From assembly GCF_900163835.1 (NCBI RefSeq), contig NZ_FUKR01000058.1, positions 53,586-117,585 of the forward strand: 64,000 nt of DNA, read 5' to 3'. The DNA is from Mycetocola reblochoni REB411. Lineage in GTDB: Bacteria; Actinomycetota; Actinomycetes; Actinomycetales; Microbacteriaceae. The translations under genes were made by a program, and so were the position numbers. The notes beneath the pieces are model-generated. The model made no database searches. It had not been told where the DNA came from and was given only the letters and a program-made list of their open reading frames with translations. Position 1 is the stretch's first letter. Every line of letters begins with the position of its first letter. Shown piece by piece: positions 56,901 to 64,000 of this stretch.

Positions 56901-57715
56901 CTGAAGGTCAGCGACTCCGCCCTCATGATGCCGGGGACCATGAGGGTGCGGGTGCCGTCCGGCTTGGGCAGGTCGATCGCGATGCCCAGGTTGATGTGGG
57001 CGGGGGCGACGACCGCGGGCTTGCCGTCGGTCTCCGTGTAGTAGACGTTCTGGCTCGGGAACTCCTTGAGCGCCTGGATGAGCGCCCAGCCGATCAGGTG
57101 GGTGAAGCTGACCTTGCCGCCGCGGGAGCGGGCGAGGTGGTTGTTGATGACGATGCGGTTGTCGATCATGAGCTTGGCGGGGATCGTCCGCACGCTCGTC
57201 GCCGTCGGGACGGTCAGCGACTGGTTCATGTTCGCCACGAGGGTCTTGCCGACGCCGCGGATGGGCGTGACGACGTCCTCGCGCTCCTCCGAGTCGTCGC
57301 GCTCCTCGCCCGAGGAGCGGTTCGCCGGCGCGTCCGCGGGGATCGGCGCGGGCTTCGCCGGCCGGTTGGTGGTCTTCGCGACCGGGGTACTCGAGGTGGT
57401 CGGCGTCTGCGCGGCCTCGGCGGAGGCGGCGCCCCCGGCCGGGGCCGCCTGCGGTGTCGAGGCCGGTCCGTGCGCGGCGCGCTCGTCCGGTGCGGGTGAT
57501 GCGGCGGTCGCGCCGGTCTGCTGTGCGTGGAACTTCTCGAGCACGGGCCACCACGATCGATCGACGGAGTCCCTGTTCGTCAGGTACTGCTCGTAGAGCT
57601 CCTCGACCAGCCATTCATTCGCGCCGAACTCCTCCGACGCCCCGTCGCCTGCACCGCTGCCGGTACCCAGGTTTGACACAGGTTTTCGCCCACTCTCTCC
57701 GTTGATTAGTGACAC
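53933..57715 (-). CDS. kgd: Multifunctional 2-oxoglutarate metabolism enzyme (Kgd/OdhA type)
   Basis: The product is 1260 aa. It has a short E1-type N-terminal helix (GANEWLVEELYEQYL), an Ala/Pro-rich linker, an E2-like succinyltransferase core with SLTNPGGIGT and catalytic STYDHRVIQGAGSGEF, and then a ThDP-dependent E1 with GMAHRGRLNVLTNIAGK, HLGTEGTF, GDAAMAGQGVV, NNQVGFTTPP and RRGHNEGDDPS. This E2-E1 fusion is the actinobacterial enzyme that makes 2-oxoglutarate dehydrogenase with E3, or carboligase products. Start GTG 57715 lacks a ribosome site but overlaps a short upstream ORF; GTG 57679 is an alternative start. Confidence 0.96.
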   Translation of the reverse strand: MSLINGESGRKPVSNLGTGSGAGDGASEEFGANEWLVEELYEQYLTNRDSVDRSWWPVLEKFHAQQTGATAASPAPDERAAHGPASTPQAAPAGGAASAEAAQTPTTSSTPVAKTTNRPAKPAPIPADAPANRSSGEERDDSEEREDVVTPIRGVGKTLVANMNQSLTVPTATSVRTIPAKLMIDNRIVINNHLARSRGGKVSFTHLIGWALIQALKEFPSQNVYYTETDGKPAVVAPAHINLGIAIDLPKPDGTRTLMVPGIMRAESLTFSEYLASYEDLVKRARGNKLTAADFQGVTVSLTNPGGIGTVHSVPRLMSGQGCIIGAGALEYPAEFQGSSAETLVKLGVGKTITLTSTYDHRVIQGAGSGEFLKKVNELLLGQRGFYRNVFAALRIPYAPIEWAPDISVNVSDNVNKTSRVQELINSFRVRGHLMADIDPLEYVQRSHPDLDIASHGLTFWDLDREFVTGGFGERRQAKLRDILGTLRDSYCRTIGLEYMHIQDPAQRAWIQEKVERPYAKPTHDEQMRILGKLNEAEAFETFLQTKYVGQKRFSLEGGESTIALLDAILQGAAEDGMDGAAIGMAHRGRLNVLTNIAGKTYGQIFQEFEGTAGGGAQGSGDVKYHLGTEGTFHAAGGEELPVYLAANPSHLEAVDGVLEGIVRAKQDRRPIGTFSTLPVLLHGDAAMAGQGVVVETMQMSQLRGYRTGGTVHIIVNNQVGFTTPPGEGRSSVYASDVAKTIQAPIWHVNGDDPEAVVRVARQAFEFRQAFKKDVVIDLVCYRRRGHNEGDDPSMTQPLMYNLIEAKRSVRKLYTEALVGRGDITQDEYDAAHRDFQNRLERAFSETHAAQTASLPVILPEDTGDGYIGEPDVTAVGTEVIHRIGDAFNNKPAGFTVHTKLDQLLKKRLDMSRNGNIDWAFGELLAFGSLLLEGTPVRMSGQDARRGTFVQRHAVLHDRVNGQEWLPLVNLSEEQARFWIYDSLLSEYAAMGFEYGYSVERADALVLWEAQFGDFTNGAQTIIDEFIASAEQKWEQRSGVVLLLPHGYEGQGPDHSSARIERFLQLCAENNMTVARPSTPASYFHLLRRQAYARPRRPLVVFTPKAMLRLRGASSPLEDFTNGRFDTVIDDTRPIDPAAVTRVLLHAGKIHWDLVNELTKTPNEQVALVRLEQYYPLPVAELQEVFDRYPNAEIVWVQDEPENQGAWPFLALRAPKRFPDRPIRVVSRPGAASPATGSAKRHAVEQAELLSVALDTSRQG

Positions 57716-57750
57716 GTGACGGAGGCAGTTGCGACCCCGTCACGCTCCAT
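57706..57750 (-). CDS. Candidate 14-codon leaderless upstream ORF of kgd
   Basis: ATG 57750 begins a short frame encoding MERDGVATASVTCH and ending at TAA (57708-57706), which overlaps the kgd GTG at 57715 by 10 nt. TAGGCT lies 8 nt before it. It could couple kgd [11 protein letters not shown] to ribosomes that begin on the leaderless end. It may be chance, since it is very short. Confidence 0.35.
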   Translation of the reverse strand: MERDGVATASVTCH

Positions 57751-57758
57751 CGGGAACC

Positions 57759-57764
57759 AGCCTA
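57759..57764 (-). promoter_or_regulatory. -10 element upstream of kgd
   Basis: TAGGCT on the minus strand, 8 nt before the short ORF at 57750. Confidence 0.5.
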
Positions 57765-57801
57765 ATCCAGATCACCATTCCGCGAGCGGACGCGCCGGGG
57801 T

Positions 57802-57807
57802 TACGGT
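57802..57807 (+). promoter_or_regulatory. -10 element of probable leaderless mRNA (guaB1)
   Basis: TACGGT with a 6-nt gap to ATG 57814. Confidence 0.5.
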
Positions 57808-57813
57808 GACGCC

Positions 57814-59250
57814 ATGCGATTCATCGACGATGCCCCCGGTCACGAGCTCAGCTTCCCCGACGTCTTCCTCGTCCCGTCGCGCAGCGACGTGGCCTCCCGC
57901 TACGACGTCGACCTCGCCCCCGAGGACGGGACCGGCTGCACGATCCCCCTCGTCTCGGCCAACATGAACTCGGTCACCGGTCCGCGCCTGGCCGCGCAAT
58001 TGGCCAGGCGCGGCGGTCTCGGCGTCCTGCCCCAGGACGGGCTGTTGCAGACCAGGGCGCAGGCCATCGCCAGGGTGAAGGAGCAGGACCCGCGGGTGGA
58101 GAGCCCCCGCGTGGTCGGCCCGGGGACGCTCGTGGCCGAGGCCGCGCTCCGGCTGCCGCCGCTGGCGGGGCACGGTGCCGTCGTCGTCGACGCGGACGGC
58201 GCCGTGCTCGGCGTCGTCGAGGGGGACCGGCTGCGCGGCGCCGACCCGGCGACGCCGATGGCCGAGCTCGCGGTGCCCGTCCCCGGCATCGACGCGGACT
58301 CGGGTGCGAGCCCGCGTGAGGTGTTCCGGCTGATGCATGAGGCGGGCGTCGGGCTGTGCACGGTGCTGAGGCACGGCCGGCTCGTCGGAGTGGTGAGCAG
58401 GGCGGGTGCGGTGCGCGATGCCAGCTACCGGCCGAACGTCGCGGCCGACGGCCGGCTCAGGGTCGCCGCCGCCGTCGGCGTGAACGGCTCGCCCGCGGAC
58501 AAGGCGGAGGCGCTGGTGGAGGCCGGAGCGGACGTCATCGTCGTCGACACCGCCCACGGGCACCAGGGAACGGCGCTCAGGGCCGTCGAGGCTGTCGCGG
58601 CACGGGAGCTCGGCGTCCCGCTCGTGGCAGGCAACGTCGTCACCTCCTCCGGTGTGCGGGACCTGGTCTCGGCCGGGGCGACGATCGTGAAGGTCGGGGT
58701 CGGGCCGGGCGCCATGTGCACGACCCGCATGATGACCGCCGTCGGCCGTCCGCAGTTCTCCGCGGTCATGGAGACGGCCGCCGCCGCGACCGCGCTCGGC
58801 GCGCACGTCTGGGCCGACGGCGGGGTCAGGTACCCCAGGGACGTCGCGCTCGCGCTCGCCGCGGGCGGCGCTCAGGTGATGATCGGCTCCTGGTTCGCCG
58901 GGACCATCGAGGCGCCGGGCCAGGTCCGCCGTGACGAGGACGGCCGCGTGTACAAGGAGAGCTGGGGCATGGCGTCCGCCAAGGCCGTCGCCGACCGGTT
59001 CTCCGCCACCGACCCGTTCGAGCTGGAGCGCAAGCGCCTCTTCGCCGAGGGGATCTCCTCCTCGCACATCTACATCGACCCCGACCGCCCCTCCATCGAC
59101 GACCTGCTCGACATGATCACCTCGGGGGTGCGGTCCTCGTTCAGCTACGCGGGCGCGCGGAACCTGGCCGAGTTCAGGGACAGGGCGGTCGTCGGCGTCC
59201 AGTCCGCGTCCGGCTACGAGGAGGGCAAGGCGCTCCCCGTCTCCTGGTGA
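57814..59250 (+). CDS. guaB1: GuaB1-type IMP dehydrogenase/GMP reductase family protein
   Basis: The product is 478 aa, with a (beta/alpha)8 barrel split by two CBS domains (about 95-210). Barrel landmarks are VFLVPSRSDV, PLVSANMNSVTG, VDTAHGHQG, LVAGNVVTS, the Cys loop KVGVGPGAMCTTRMMTA, ADGGVRYPRD and MIGSWFAGT. It is the GuaB1 paralogue known from mycobacteria, which acts as a GMP reductase in the purine salvage cycle rather than as IMP dehydrogenase. It is divergent from kgd across about 100 bp. Confidence 0.9.
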   Translation: MRFIDDAPGHELSFPDVFLVPSRSDVASRYDVDLAPEDGTGCTIPLVSANMNSVTGPRLAAQLARRGGLGVLPQDGLLQTRAQAIARVKEQDPRVESPRVVGPGTLVAEAALRLPPLAGHGAVVVDADGAVLGVVEGDRLRGADPATPMAELAVPVPGIDADSGASPREVFRLMHEAGVGLCTVLRHGRLVGVVSRAGAVRDASYRPNVAADGRLRVAAAVGVNGSPADKAEALVEAGADVIVVDTAHGHQGTALRAVEAVAARELGVPLVAGNVVTSSGVRDLVSAGATIVKVGVGPGAMCTTRMMTAVGRPQFSAVMETAAAATALGAHVWADGGVRYPRDVALALAAGGAQVMIGSWFAGTIEAPGQVRRDEDGRVYKESWGMASAKAVADRFSATDPFELERKRLFAEGISSSHIYIDPDRPSIDDLLDMITSGVRSSFSYAGARNLAEFRDRAVVGVQSASGYEEGKALPVSW

Positions 59251-59375
59251 GCGTCTGCCGGTGACGACCGTCTCCGGGTGAGCGTCCCCCGGCGACCCGA
59301 CGCGGCTCCCCGTCGCGTCCCGGACGGGAGCCGACGAGTTCGGCCCCCGACGTGGGCCTGCGGGCCGGGTGACCG

Positions 59376-59381
59376 TACAAT
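59376..59381 (+). promoter_or_regulatory. -10 element for the CNNM-type operon
   Basis: TACAAT, a strong -10 match, 10 nt before the short ATG 59392 frame. Confidence 0.5.
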
Positions 59382-59391
59382 GGTCTGCACT

Positions 59392-59466
59392 ATGGACGAA
59401 CCTCCCTCTCCCAGCTCGCCCGAACACCGAACCAGCGACCGTGAGGCGGGTGCCGCCCGTGTCTGA
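59392..59466 (+). CDS. Candidate 24-codon leader ORF before the CNNM gene
   Basis: ATG 59392 opens a 24-residue frame beginning MDEPPSPSSPEHRTSDREAG that ends at TGA 59464-59466, overlapping the downstream GTG start at 59459. With TACAAT 10 nt upstream the mRNA would begin almost at this ATG. It may couple or regulate [11 protein letters not shown] of the transporter-like gene; it may also be chance. Confidence 0.35.
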   Translation: MDEPPSPSSPEHRTSDREAGAARV

Positions 59467-60796
59467 TGTGATTCTCTTCGGAATCGGTCTGCTCCTCACG
59501 GTCGGAACAGGACTGTTCGTGGCCAGCGAGTTCGCTCTGGTCAACCTGGACCGCTCGGACCTCGAGGCCCGTCGCGACCGCGGCGAGAGCCGCCTGACGA
59601 TGACCATCGCGGCCCTCAAGATCACCTCGACCCACCTGTCGAGCGCGCAGCTCGGCATCACCCTCACGACACTGCTCACCGGCTACACGATGGAGCCGGC
59701 ACTGTCGAACATGCTCGCCGGGCCGCTCTCCTCGCTCGGCCTTCCCTCCGGGGCCATCGGCGTCGTCGGCACGGTCCTCGCCATGGTCATCGCCACGCTG
59801 CTGTCGATGGTGTTCGGCGAGCTGGTGCCGAAGAACTTCGCCCTCGCCCTGCCGCGGCACACCGCGAAGCTCGTCATCCCCTTCCAGACCCTGTTCACCA
59901 CCGTGTTCAAGCCGGCGGTCCTGCTGCTGAACGGCAGCGCAAACAAAGTGCTGCACGCGATGGGCATCGACCCGAAGGAGGAGCTCTCCGGCGCCAGGAG
60001 CGCGGAGGAACTCTCCAGCCTCGTGCGTCGCTCCGCCGGAGCGGGAACGCTGGAGGCGGACACGGCGACGCTGCTGGACCGCACGCTGCACTTCTCCAGC
60101 CGCGACGCCTCCGACGTGATGGCCCCGCGCGGCTCCGTGGAGACCGTCCAGCGCGCGGACACCGCCCAGGACGTCATCCAGAGGGCAAGGGACACCGGGT
60201 TCTCCCGCTTCCCCGTCATCGACCAGGATGCCGACGACGTCGTCGGCATCGTGCACATCAAACAGGCCGTCTCCGTCCCGCCGGAGAAGCGCACCGAGGT
60301 GCCCGTCGCCGCCCTCATGGAGGAGCCGATCCGGGTGCCCGAGACGATGAAGCTCGACGTGCTGCTGTCGGAGCTGCGCGGGCGCGGCTACCAGATGGCG
60401 ATCGTCGTCGACGAGTACGGCGGGACCGCGGGCGTGGCCACGCTCGAGGACCTCGTCGAGGAGATCATCGGCGAGGTCTCCGACGAGCACGACCGCTCCA
60501 GGGCGGGCATCGTCCGCACCCCCGGCGGCGTCACCTTCCCCGGCATGCTGCGCCCGGACGAGCTGTGGGAGCGCGCGGGCATCCGCGTCCCCGAGGACGA
60601 CGACTACGAGACCGTCGCCGGCTACATCATGGCAGGGCTGGGGCACGTCCCCGAGGTCGGCGACAGTGTCGCGACCGACGGCGGCACGCTGAACGTCGTG
60701 CGGATGGACGGCCGCCGCGTCGACCGCGTCCGCTTCGTGCCCTCGGCCGATGCCGACGGACACGCGGGCACCGAGACGAGCGGGGTGAGGCGATGA
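59459..60796 (+). CDS. CNNM/CorC-type (DUF21-CBS-CorC_HlyC) membrane protein, copy 1
   Basis: The product is 445 aa from GTG 59459. The N-terminal DUF21 part (1-185) has membrane helices and the [12 protein letters not shown] motif of the CNNM core; two CBS domains follow (about 215-340: [56 protein letters not shown]), then a CorC_HlyC domain. Such proteins transport or regulate magnesium/divalent cation efflux; older names call them hemolysins. It overlaps copy 2 by 4 nt. The frame is open back to 59369. Confidence 0.88.
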   Translation: MSDVILFGIGLLLTVGTGLFVASEFALVNLDRSDLEARRDRGESRLTMTIAALKITSTHLSSAQLGITLTTLLTGYTMEPALSNMLAGPLSSLGLPSGAIGVVGTVLAMVIATLLSMVFGELVPKNFALALPRHTAKLVIPFQTLFTTVFKPAVLLLNGSANKVLHAMGIDPKEELSGARSAEELSSLVRRSAGAGTLEADTATLLDRTLHFSSRDASDVMAPRGSVETVQRADTAQDVIQRARDTGFSRFPVIDQDADDVVGIVHIKQAVSVPPEKRTEVPVAALMEEPIRVPETMKLDVLLSELRGRGYQMAIVVDEYGGTAGVATLEDLVEEIIGEVSDEHDRSRAGIVRTPGGVTFPGMLRPDELWERAGIRVPEDDDYETVAGYIMAGLGHVPEVGDSVATDGGTLNVVRMDGRRVDRVRFVPSADADGHAGTETSGVRR

Positions 60797-61845
60797 ACGA
60801 CTGGATGGGGATCTTCTGGCTCGTCGTGCTCCTGATCGGCAACGCCTTCTTCGTCGGGGCCGAGTTCGCCGTCATCTCGGCCAAGCGCTCGCAGATCGAG
60901 CCGCTGGCGGAGAAGGGCAAGCGCAGCGCCAAGACGGCGCTGTGGGCGATGGAGCACGCCACCCTCATGCTCGCCACCTCGCAGCTGGGCATCACGATCT
61001 GCTCGCTCCTGATCCTGAACGTCTCGGAGCCGGCGATCCACCACCTGCTCGAGGTCCCGCTCGGCCTGCTGAACCTGCCCGAGCAGGCGGTCGGCCCGGT
61101 CGCGTTCGTCATCACCCTGCTGCTGGTGTCGTACCTGCACGTCGTGTTCGGTGAGATGGTTCCGAAGAACCTGTCGTTCTCGGTGCCGGACAGGGCCGTG
61201 CTGTTCCTCGCCCCCGCGCTGGTGTGGGTGTCGAAGGTGTTCCGCCCGGTGATCTGGGTGCTGAACAGCCTCGCGAACAGCGTGCTGCGGCTGTTCCGGG
61301 TCGAGCCGAAGGACGAGGCCGCCTCGACCTTCACCCTGGACGAGGTGCAGACGATCGTCGACCAGTCGACGCGGGAGGGCCTGCTCACCGATGCCTCGGG
61401 CGCGCTCGTCAACGCGCTGGAGTTCACGACCAAGACGGTGAGGGACGTCGCGCTCCCACTGGACAGGCTCGTCACGCTCAGCGCGAGCGCCACCCCCACC
61501 GAGGTCGAGCGTGCCGTCGCCAAGAACGGCTTCTCGCGGTACATCGTCTGCGACGCCGAGGGGCTGCCGAGCGGCTACGTGCACCTCAAGGACGTGCTGC
61601 GCATCGACACGGACCGCGCGGCGCACGAGTCGACGGCGCCGATCCCGGCGAAGCGCATCCGCCAGCTGGTCTCGATCCTCGCCGACGCCGACCTCGAGGA
61701 CGCCCTCGCGGTGATGCGGCGCAGCGGCTCGCACCTGGCGCGGGTGATCACGCCGGACGGCACGACGACGGGGGTGCTGTTCCTCGAGGACATCATCGAG
61801 GAGCTCGTCGGCGAGGTCGAGGACGCCACCCAGCGGCGGCGCTGA
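60793..61845 (+). CDS. CNNM/CorC-type membrane protein, copy 2 (no CorC_HlyC end)
   Basis: The product is 350 aa. The DUF21 core (1-180) has FGEMVPKNLSFSVP and three to four helices; CBS domains run about 195-340 and end at GVLFLEDIIEELVGEVED. The CorC_HlyC domain is missing, which makes it shorter than copy 1. The ATG overlaps the copy 1 stop (ATGA). Paired CNNM genes are common in actinobacteria and may form a heteromer. Cation specificity cannot be read from sequence. Confidence 0.87.
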   Translation: MNDWMGIFWLVVLLIGNAFFVGAEFAVISAKRSQIEPLAEKGKRSAKTALWAMEHATLMLATSQLGITICSLLILNVSEPAIHHLLEVPLGLLNLPEQAVGPVAFVITLLLVSYLHVVFGEMVPKNLSFSVPDRAVLFLAPALVWVSKVFRPVIWVLNSLANSVLRLFRVEPKDEAASTFTLDEVQTIVDQSTREGLLTDASGALVNALEFTTKTVRDVALPLDRLVTLSASATPTEVERAVAKNGFSRYIVCDAEGLPSGYVHLKDVLRIDTDRAAHESTAPIPAKRIRQLVSILADADLEDALAVMRRSGSHLARVITPDGTTTGVLFLEDIIEELVGEVEDATQRRR

Positions 61846-61863
61846 GCCGGGCCGCCGACGACC

Positions 61864-61907
61864 ACGACGATGCCGGTGCGAGCTCCTGCCCGCACCGGCA
61901 TCGTCGT
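61864..61907 (+). terminator. Terminator hairpin after the CNNM operon
   Basis: A perfect 17-bp stem (61864-61880 with 61891-61907) around a 10-nt loop, 18 bp after the copy 2 stop. Only a few pyrimidines follow. Confidence 0.75.
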
Positions 61908-61951
61908 CCGCTCGCCCCGCACCCGCCTGGTCGTCCGGCCCTGCGGCGGTC

Positions 61952-61957
61952 TAGCCT
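61952..61957 (+). promoter_or_regulatory. -10 element of probable leaderless mRNA (nnrD)
   Basis: TAGCCT with a 6-nt gap to ATG 61964. Confidence 0.5.
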
Positions 61958-61963
61958 GAGGGC

Positions 61964-62953
61964 ATGAGCCCCGCACCGCACCGCGACGACACGGGCGCGC
62001 CGTGGACTCGGGCCGACGCAGCCGGAGTCCTCGTCCGTCCCGGCCCCGGCGACCACAAGTACACCCGCGGTGTCGTCGGCCTGTGCACCGGATCTGCCCG
62101 ATACCCGGGCGCCGCCGTCCTCGGGGCGGAGGCCGCTCTGCGCACCGGACCCGGCATGCTCCGCTACCTCGGTCCGGCCGAGACCGCGCGCGCCGTGCTC
62201 GCCCGACGTCCCGAGTGCGTGCCGGGGCCCGGCCGGGTGCAGGTGCTCGTCCTCGGATCGGGGATGGACGCCGCTGAGGCACGGCGGCGCTGGCTGGGCC
62301 TCCGGCACGACGGGACACGCGCCGGCGCCGCGGCCGGCCCCGACGTGAGCGCCGGCACGGACGGAGGCACGGCGGGAGCGGACGCCGTCCCCGTCGTGCT
62401 CGACGCGGGGGCGATCGGCCTGGTCGGGAGCGCCGTCGGCGACGGGCACCCGGTCGTCGTGACCCCGCACGCGGGCGAGCTGGCCGCGCTGTTCGCGCAG
62501 GCGGGGGAGGGGCGGTTCGGCACGCGGGCGGCCGTCGAGGCGGAGCCGGAACTCGCCGCCCTGACCGCCGCGCGCCGCTGGGGCGCGGTCGTGCTGCTCA
62601 AAGGGGCCGCGACGCACGTGGCGACACCGAGGGGGCGTCGGCTCCGCGTCGAGGTCGGAACGCACTGGCTCGCCAGCGCGGGCACCGGCGATGTGCTCGC
62701 CGGGTGCCTCGGGACGGTCCTCGCCTCCCTGGCCGCGCGAGGCCGCTCCGACGACGACGCCCTCGCCGAGGGGGCGGCAACCGCGGCCCTGCTGCACGCC
62801 AGGGCGGCCGAGCTCGCCAGCGGCGGCGGCCCGCTGCTGGCGCTCGAGCTGGCCGAGGCGCTCGCGCCCGCCGTGGCAGAACTGCTCACCCATGCCGCCG
62901 ACGCGGCCCCTGCCGAAACGGCAGGGAACGGCAGGGACAGGCCGACGCCGTAG
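61964..62953 (+). CDS. nnrD: ADP-dependent (S)-NAD(P)H-hydrate dehydratase
   Basis: The product is 329 aa. Ribokinase-like landmarks are HKYTRGVVGLCTGSARYPGA near 31, LVLGSGMD near 95, VLDAGAIGLV near 145, VVTPHAGELAALFA near 166, VVLLKGAATHV and the catalytic SAGTGDVLAGCLGT near 238. It dehydrates the S-hydrate of NADH or NADPH, repairing damaged cofactors. The NnrE epimerase half is not fused or adjacent. A Gly/Ala/Asp-rich insert near 115-138 is not part of the family core. Its TAG stop lies within the next gene's -10 element. Confidence 0.92.
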   Translation: MSPAPHRDDTGAPWTRADAAGVLVRPGPGDHKYTRGVVGLCTGSARYPGAAVLGAEAALRTGPGMLRYLGPAETARAVLARRPECVPGPGRVQVLVLGSGMDAAEARRRWLGLRHDGTRAGAAAGPDVSAGTDGGTAGADAVPVVLDAGAIGLVGSAVGDGHPVVVTPHAGELAALFAQAGEGRFGTRAAVEAEPELAALTAARRWGAVVLLKGAATHVATPRGRRLRVEVGTHWLASAGTGDVLAGCLGTVLASLAARGRSDDDALAEGAATAALLHARAAELASGGGPLLALELAEALAPAVAELLTHAADAAPAETAGNGRDRPTP

Positions 62954-62956
62954 CAT
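62951..62956 (+). promoter_or_regulatory. -10 element of probable leaderless mRNA (GT87-like gene)
   Basis: TAGCAT, sharing its TAG with the nnrD stop, 6 nt before GTG 62963. Confidence 0.5.
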
Positions 62957-62962
62957 GGGCCT

Positions 62963-64000
62963 GTGCCCCAGCGTGTCCTCGCCTGGCTGACCTTCGTCGT
63001 CGTCCACGCCGTCCTCATCGTGCAGAGCCTGTACGGCTCCGGCTACCCGATTGGCGACGTCACCCTCGTATACACCCGCTGGGCCGAGCAGGCGCTCGCC
63101 GGCGGCGGCACGGTCGGCATCACGGTGCCGTGGGTGTACCCGGTCGGGGCACTGCCGTTCGTGCTGCTTCCCGCGCTCGGCGGTATGGACGGCTACCTCA
63201 CCGGCTGGCTGGTGCAGGTGGTCGCGCTCAACGCGGCCGGGTTCGCCGTGCTCCTGCACGGCCGGCACGGACTGCGCCGGCGGACGGAGGCGGGGCTGGC
63301 GTGGATGGGGCTGCTGCTCCTGCTCGGTCCGGTCGCACTCAACCGCATCGACACGCTCACCGTGCCGCTCGTCGTCGTCGGGCTGCTCTGGGCCGCGTCG
63401 AGGCCGGCGGTGGCCGGCGCCATCCTGGCCGTCGCCGCCTGGATCAAGATCTGGCCCGCGGCGGTCGGGCTCGCCCTCGTCGTCGCCATCCCCCAGCGCC
63501 TGCGGGTCCTCGCCGGAGCGCTGCTGGCCAGCGGGGGCATCCTTCTCGTCGCGTGGCTCGCGGGAGCCGACGGGTCGGTGCTGAGCTTCATCACCCAGCA
63601 GGCGGGCCGGGGCCTCCAGGTCGAGTCGGTCCTGGCCACGCCGTGGATGTGGGCCGCACTGGCCCCGGGCGACGCGAGCTTCGTGTACTACGACACCGGC
63701 ATCCTCACCTACCAGGTCGTCGGGCCGGGCTCACCGGTGCTCGCGGCCGCGTCGACGCTGCTGCTTGCGGCGATCGTGCTCGTCGTCGCACTGCTCGGGG
63801 TGCGGGCGGTCCTCGCGGGGGCGCGCGGGCGGCGGCTGGTGCTCGTGCTCGTGCTCGCGCTCGTGACGGCGCTCATCATCGGCAACAAGGTGGGCTCGCC
63901 GCAGTTCGCTGCGTGGATCATCGCCCCGCTCGTCGTCGGCGTGGGGTTCCGGCTTCCCGGCTGGCGGGTGCCGGTCGTGATCGGCGCGCTCGTGCTCGCG
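62963..64000 (+). CDS. GT87-like (DUF2029) membrane mannosyltransferase, 3' partial
   Basis: The frame is open from GTG 62963 to the right edge (346 codons), so the C-terminus is missing. The product is highly hydrophobic with about nine membrane segments. The first outer loop has SGYPIGDVTLVYTRWAEQAL, and a mid-protein AAWIKIWPAAVGLALV has the Lys/Pro pattern of GT87 enzymes (polyprenyl-phosphate-mannose-dependent alpha-mannosyltransferases such as PimE-type). The transcript may be leaderless. Downstream context is outside the window. Confidence 0.75.
   Translation, partial: MPQRVLAWLTFVVVHAVLIVQSLYGSGYPIGDVTLVYTRWAEQALAGGGTVGITVPWVYPVGALPFVLLPALGGMDGYLTGWLVQVVALNAAGFAVLLHGRHGLRRRTEAGLAWMGLLLLLGPVALNRIDTLTVPLVVVGLLWAASRPAVAGAILAVAAWIKIWPAAVGLALVVAIPQRLRVLAGALLASGGILLVAWLAGADGSVLSFITQQAGRGLQVESVLATPWMWAALAPGDASFVYYDTGILTYQVVGPGSPVLAAASTLLLAAIVLVVALLGVRAVLAGARGRRLVLVLVLALVTALIIGNKVGSPQFAAWIIAPLVVGVGFRLPGWRVPVVIGALVLA

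Noticed and set aside
53990..57499. 1169-codon open frame on the plus strand opposite kgd
   Set aside because: Its [11 protein letters not shown] is Val/Asp/Arg-rich without domains and mirrors the third-position GC bias of kgd; the kgd frame carries full catalytic motifs.

Overview
The window is one contiguous piece of a high-GC actinobacterial chromosome. WhiB-type regulators, MtrA/MtrB/LpqB, the SigR/RsrA thiol-stress pair, a fused Kgd-type 2-oxoglutarate enzyme and a PdtaS-type kinase are all present. Their order (whiB2 to DUF3499, ahcY, mtrAB-lpqB-comF-hpf-secA, a DUF6459-like gene, then pdtaS/whiB1 and aroA-rsgA/sigR-rsrA) follows the block known from mycobacteria and other Actinomycetota. 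A DUF5719-type protein, a ribitol-phosphate teichoic acid enzyme, galactofuran enzymes and the absence of mycolic-acid genes point to Micrococcales, probably Microbacteriaceae. That last step is inference.

Region 1 (1-26265) is mostly envelope glycan synthesis. It begins with a lower-GC segment (1-3643) holding a CDP-polyol phosphotransferase, cut by the window edge, and a TarS-like glycosyltransferase. A fused cytidylyltransferase/reductase that should make CDP-ribitol converges on it. Next comes a tightly overlapping minus-strand operon of four membrane-glycan genes (5165-9910), with a divergent GT-C-like membrane protein. Then follow a large surface-anchored peptidase of the tripeptidyl-aminopeptidase type, UDP-glucose dehydrogenase, UDP-galactopyranose mutase, a GlfT2-like galactofuranosyltransferase, two tandem O-antigen-ligase-like proteins, an acyl-CoA dehydrogenase, ManA and GalE. 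GalE, Glf and the GlfT2-like enzyme form a plausible UDP-glucose to UDP-Galp to UDP-Galf to galactofuran route.

Region 2 (26266-42967) is conserved core: whiB2 with a well-formed promoter, a very large membrane glycosyltransferase, a DUF5719 protein, a degenerate zincin-like protein, DUF3499, ahcY, mtrA-mtrB-lpqB, a ComF-like phosphoribosyltransferase, hpf and secA.

Region 3 (42968-49873) holds a DUF6459-like protein, an unrecognised protein with internal repeats, a small helix-turn-helix protein, a SAF-domain/MinD-like pair without pilus genes, PdtaS, WhiB1 and a small membrane protein. Region 4 (49874-64000) holds Bcp, RsgA, AroA, SigR-RsrA, Kgd, a GuaB1-type protein, two CNNM/CorC-type membrane proteins, the NAD(P)HX dehydratase NnrD, and the start of a GT87-like mannosyltransferase that runs off the right edge.

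Two features recur. Many genes carry a TANNNT hexamer 6-8 nt before the start codon and no Shine-Dalgarno, as expected for leaderless mRNAs. Convergent gene pairs are separated by long perfect hairpins. I found no rRNA, tRNA, CRISPR array, insertion sequence or prophage. All names are from reading [12 protein letters not shown] and motifs; no database search was possible.
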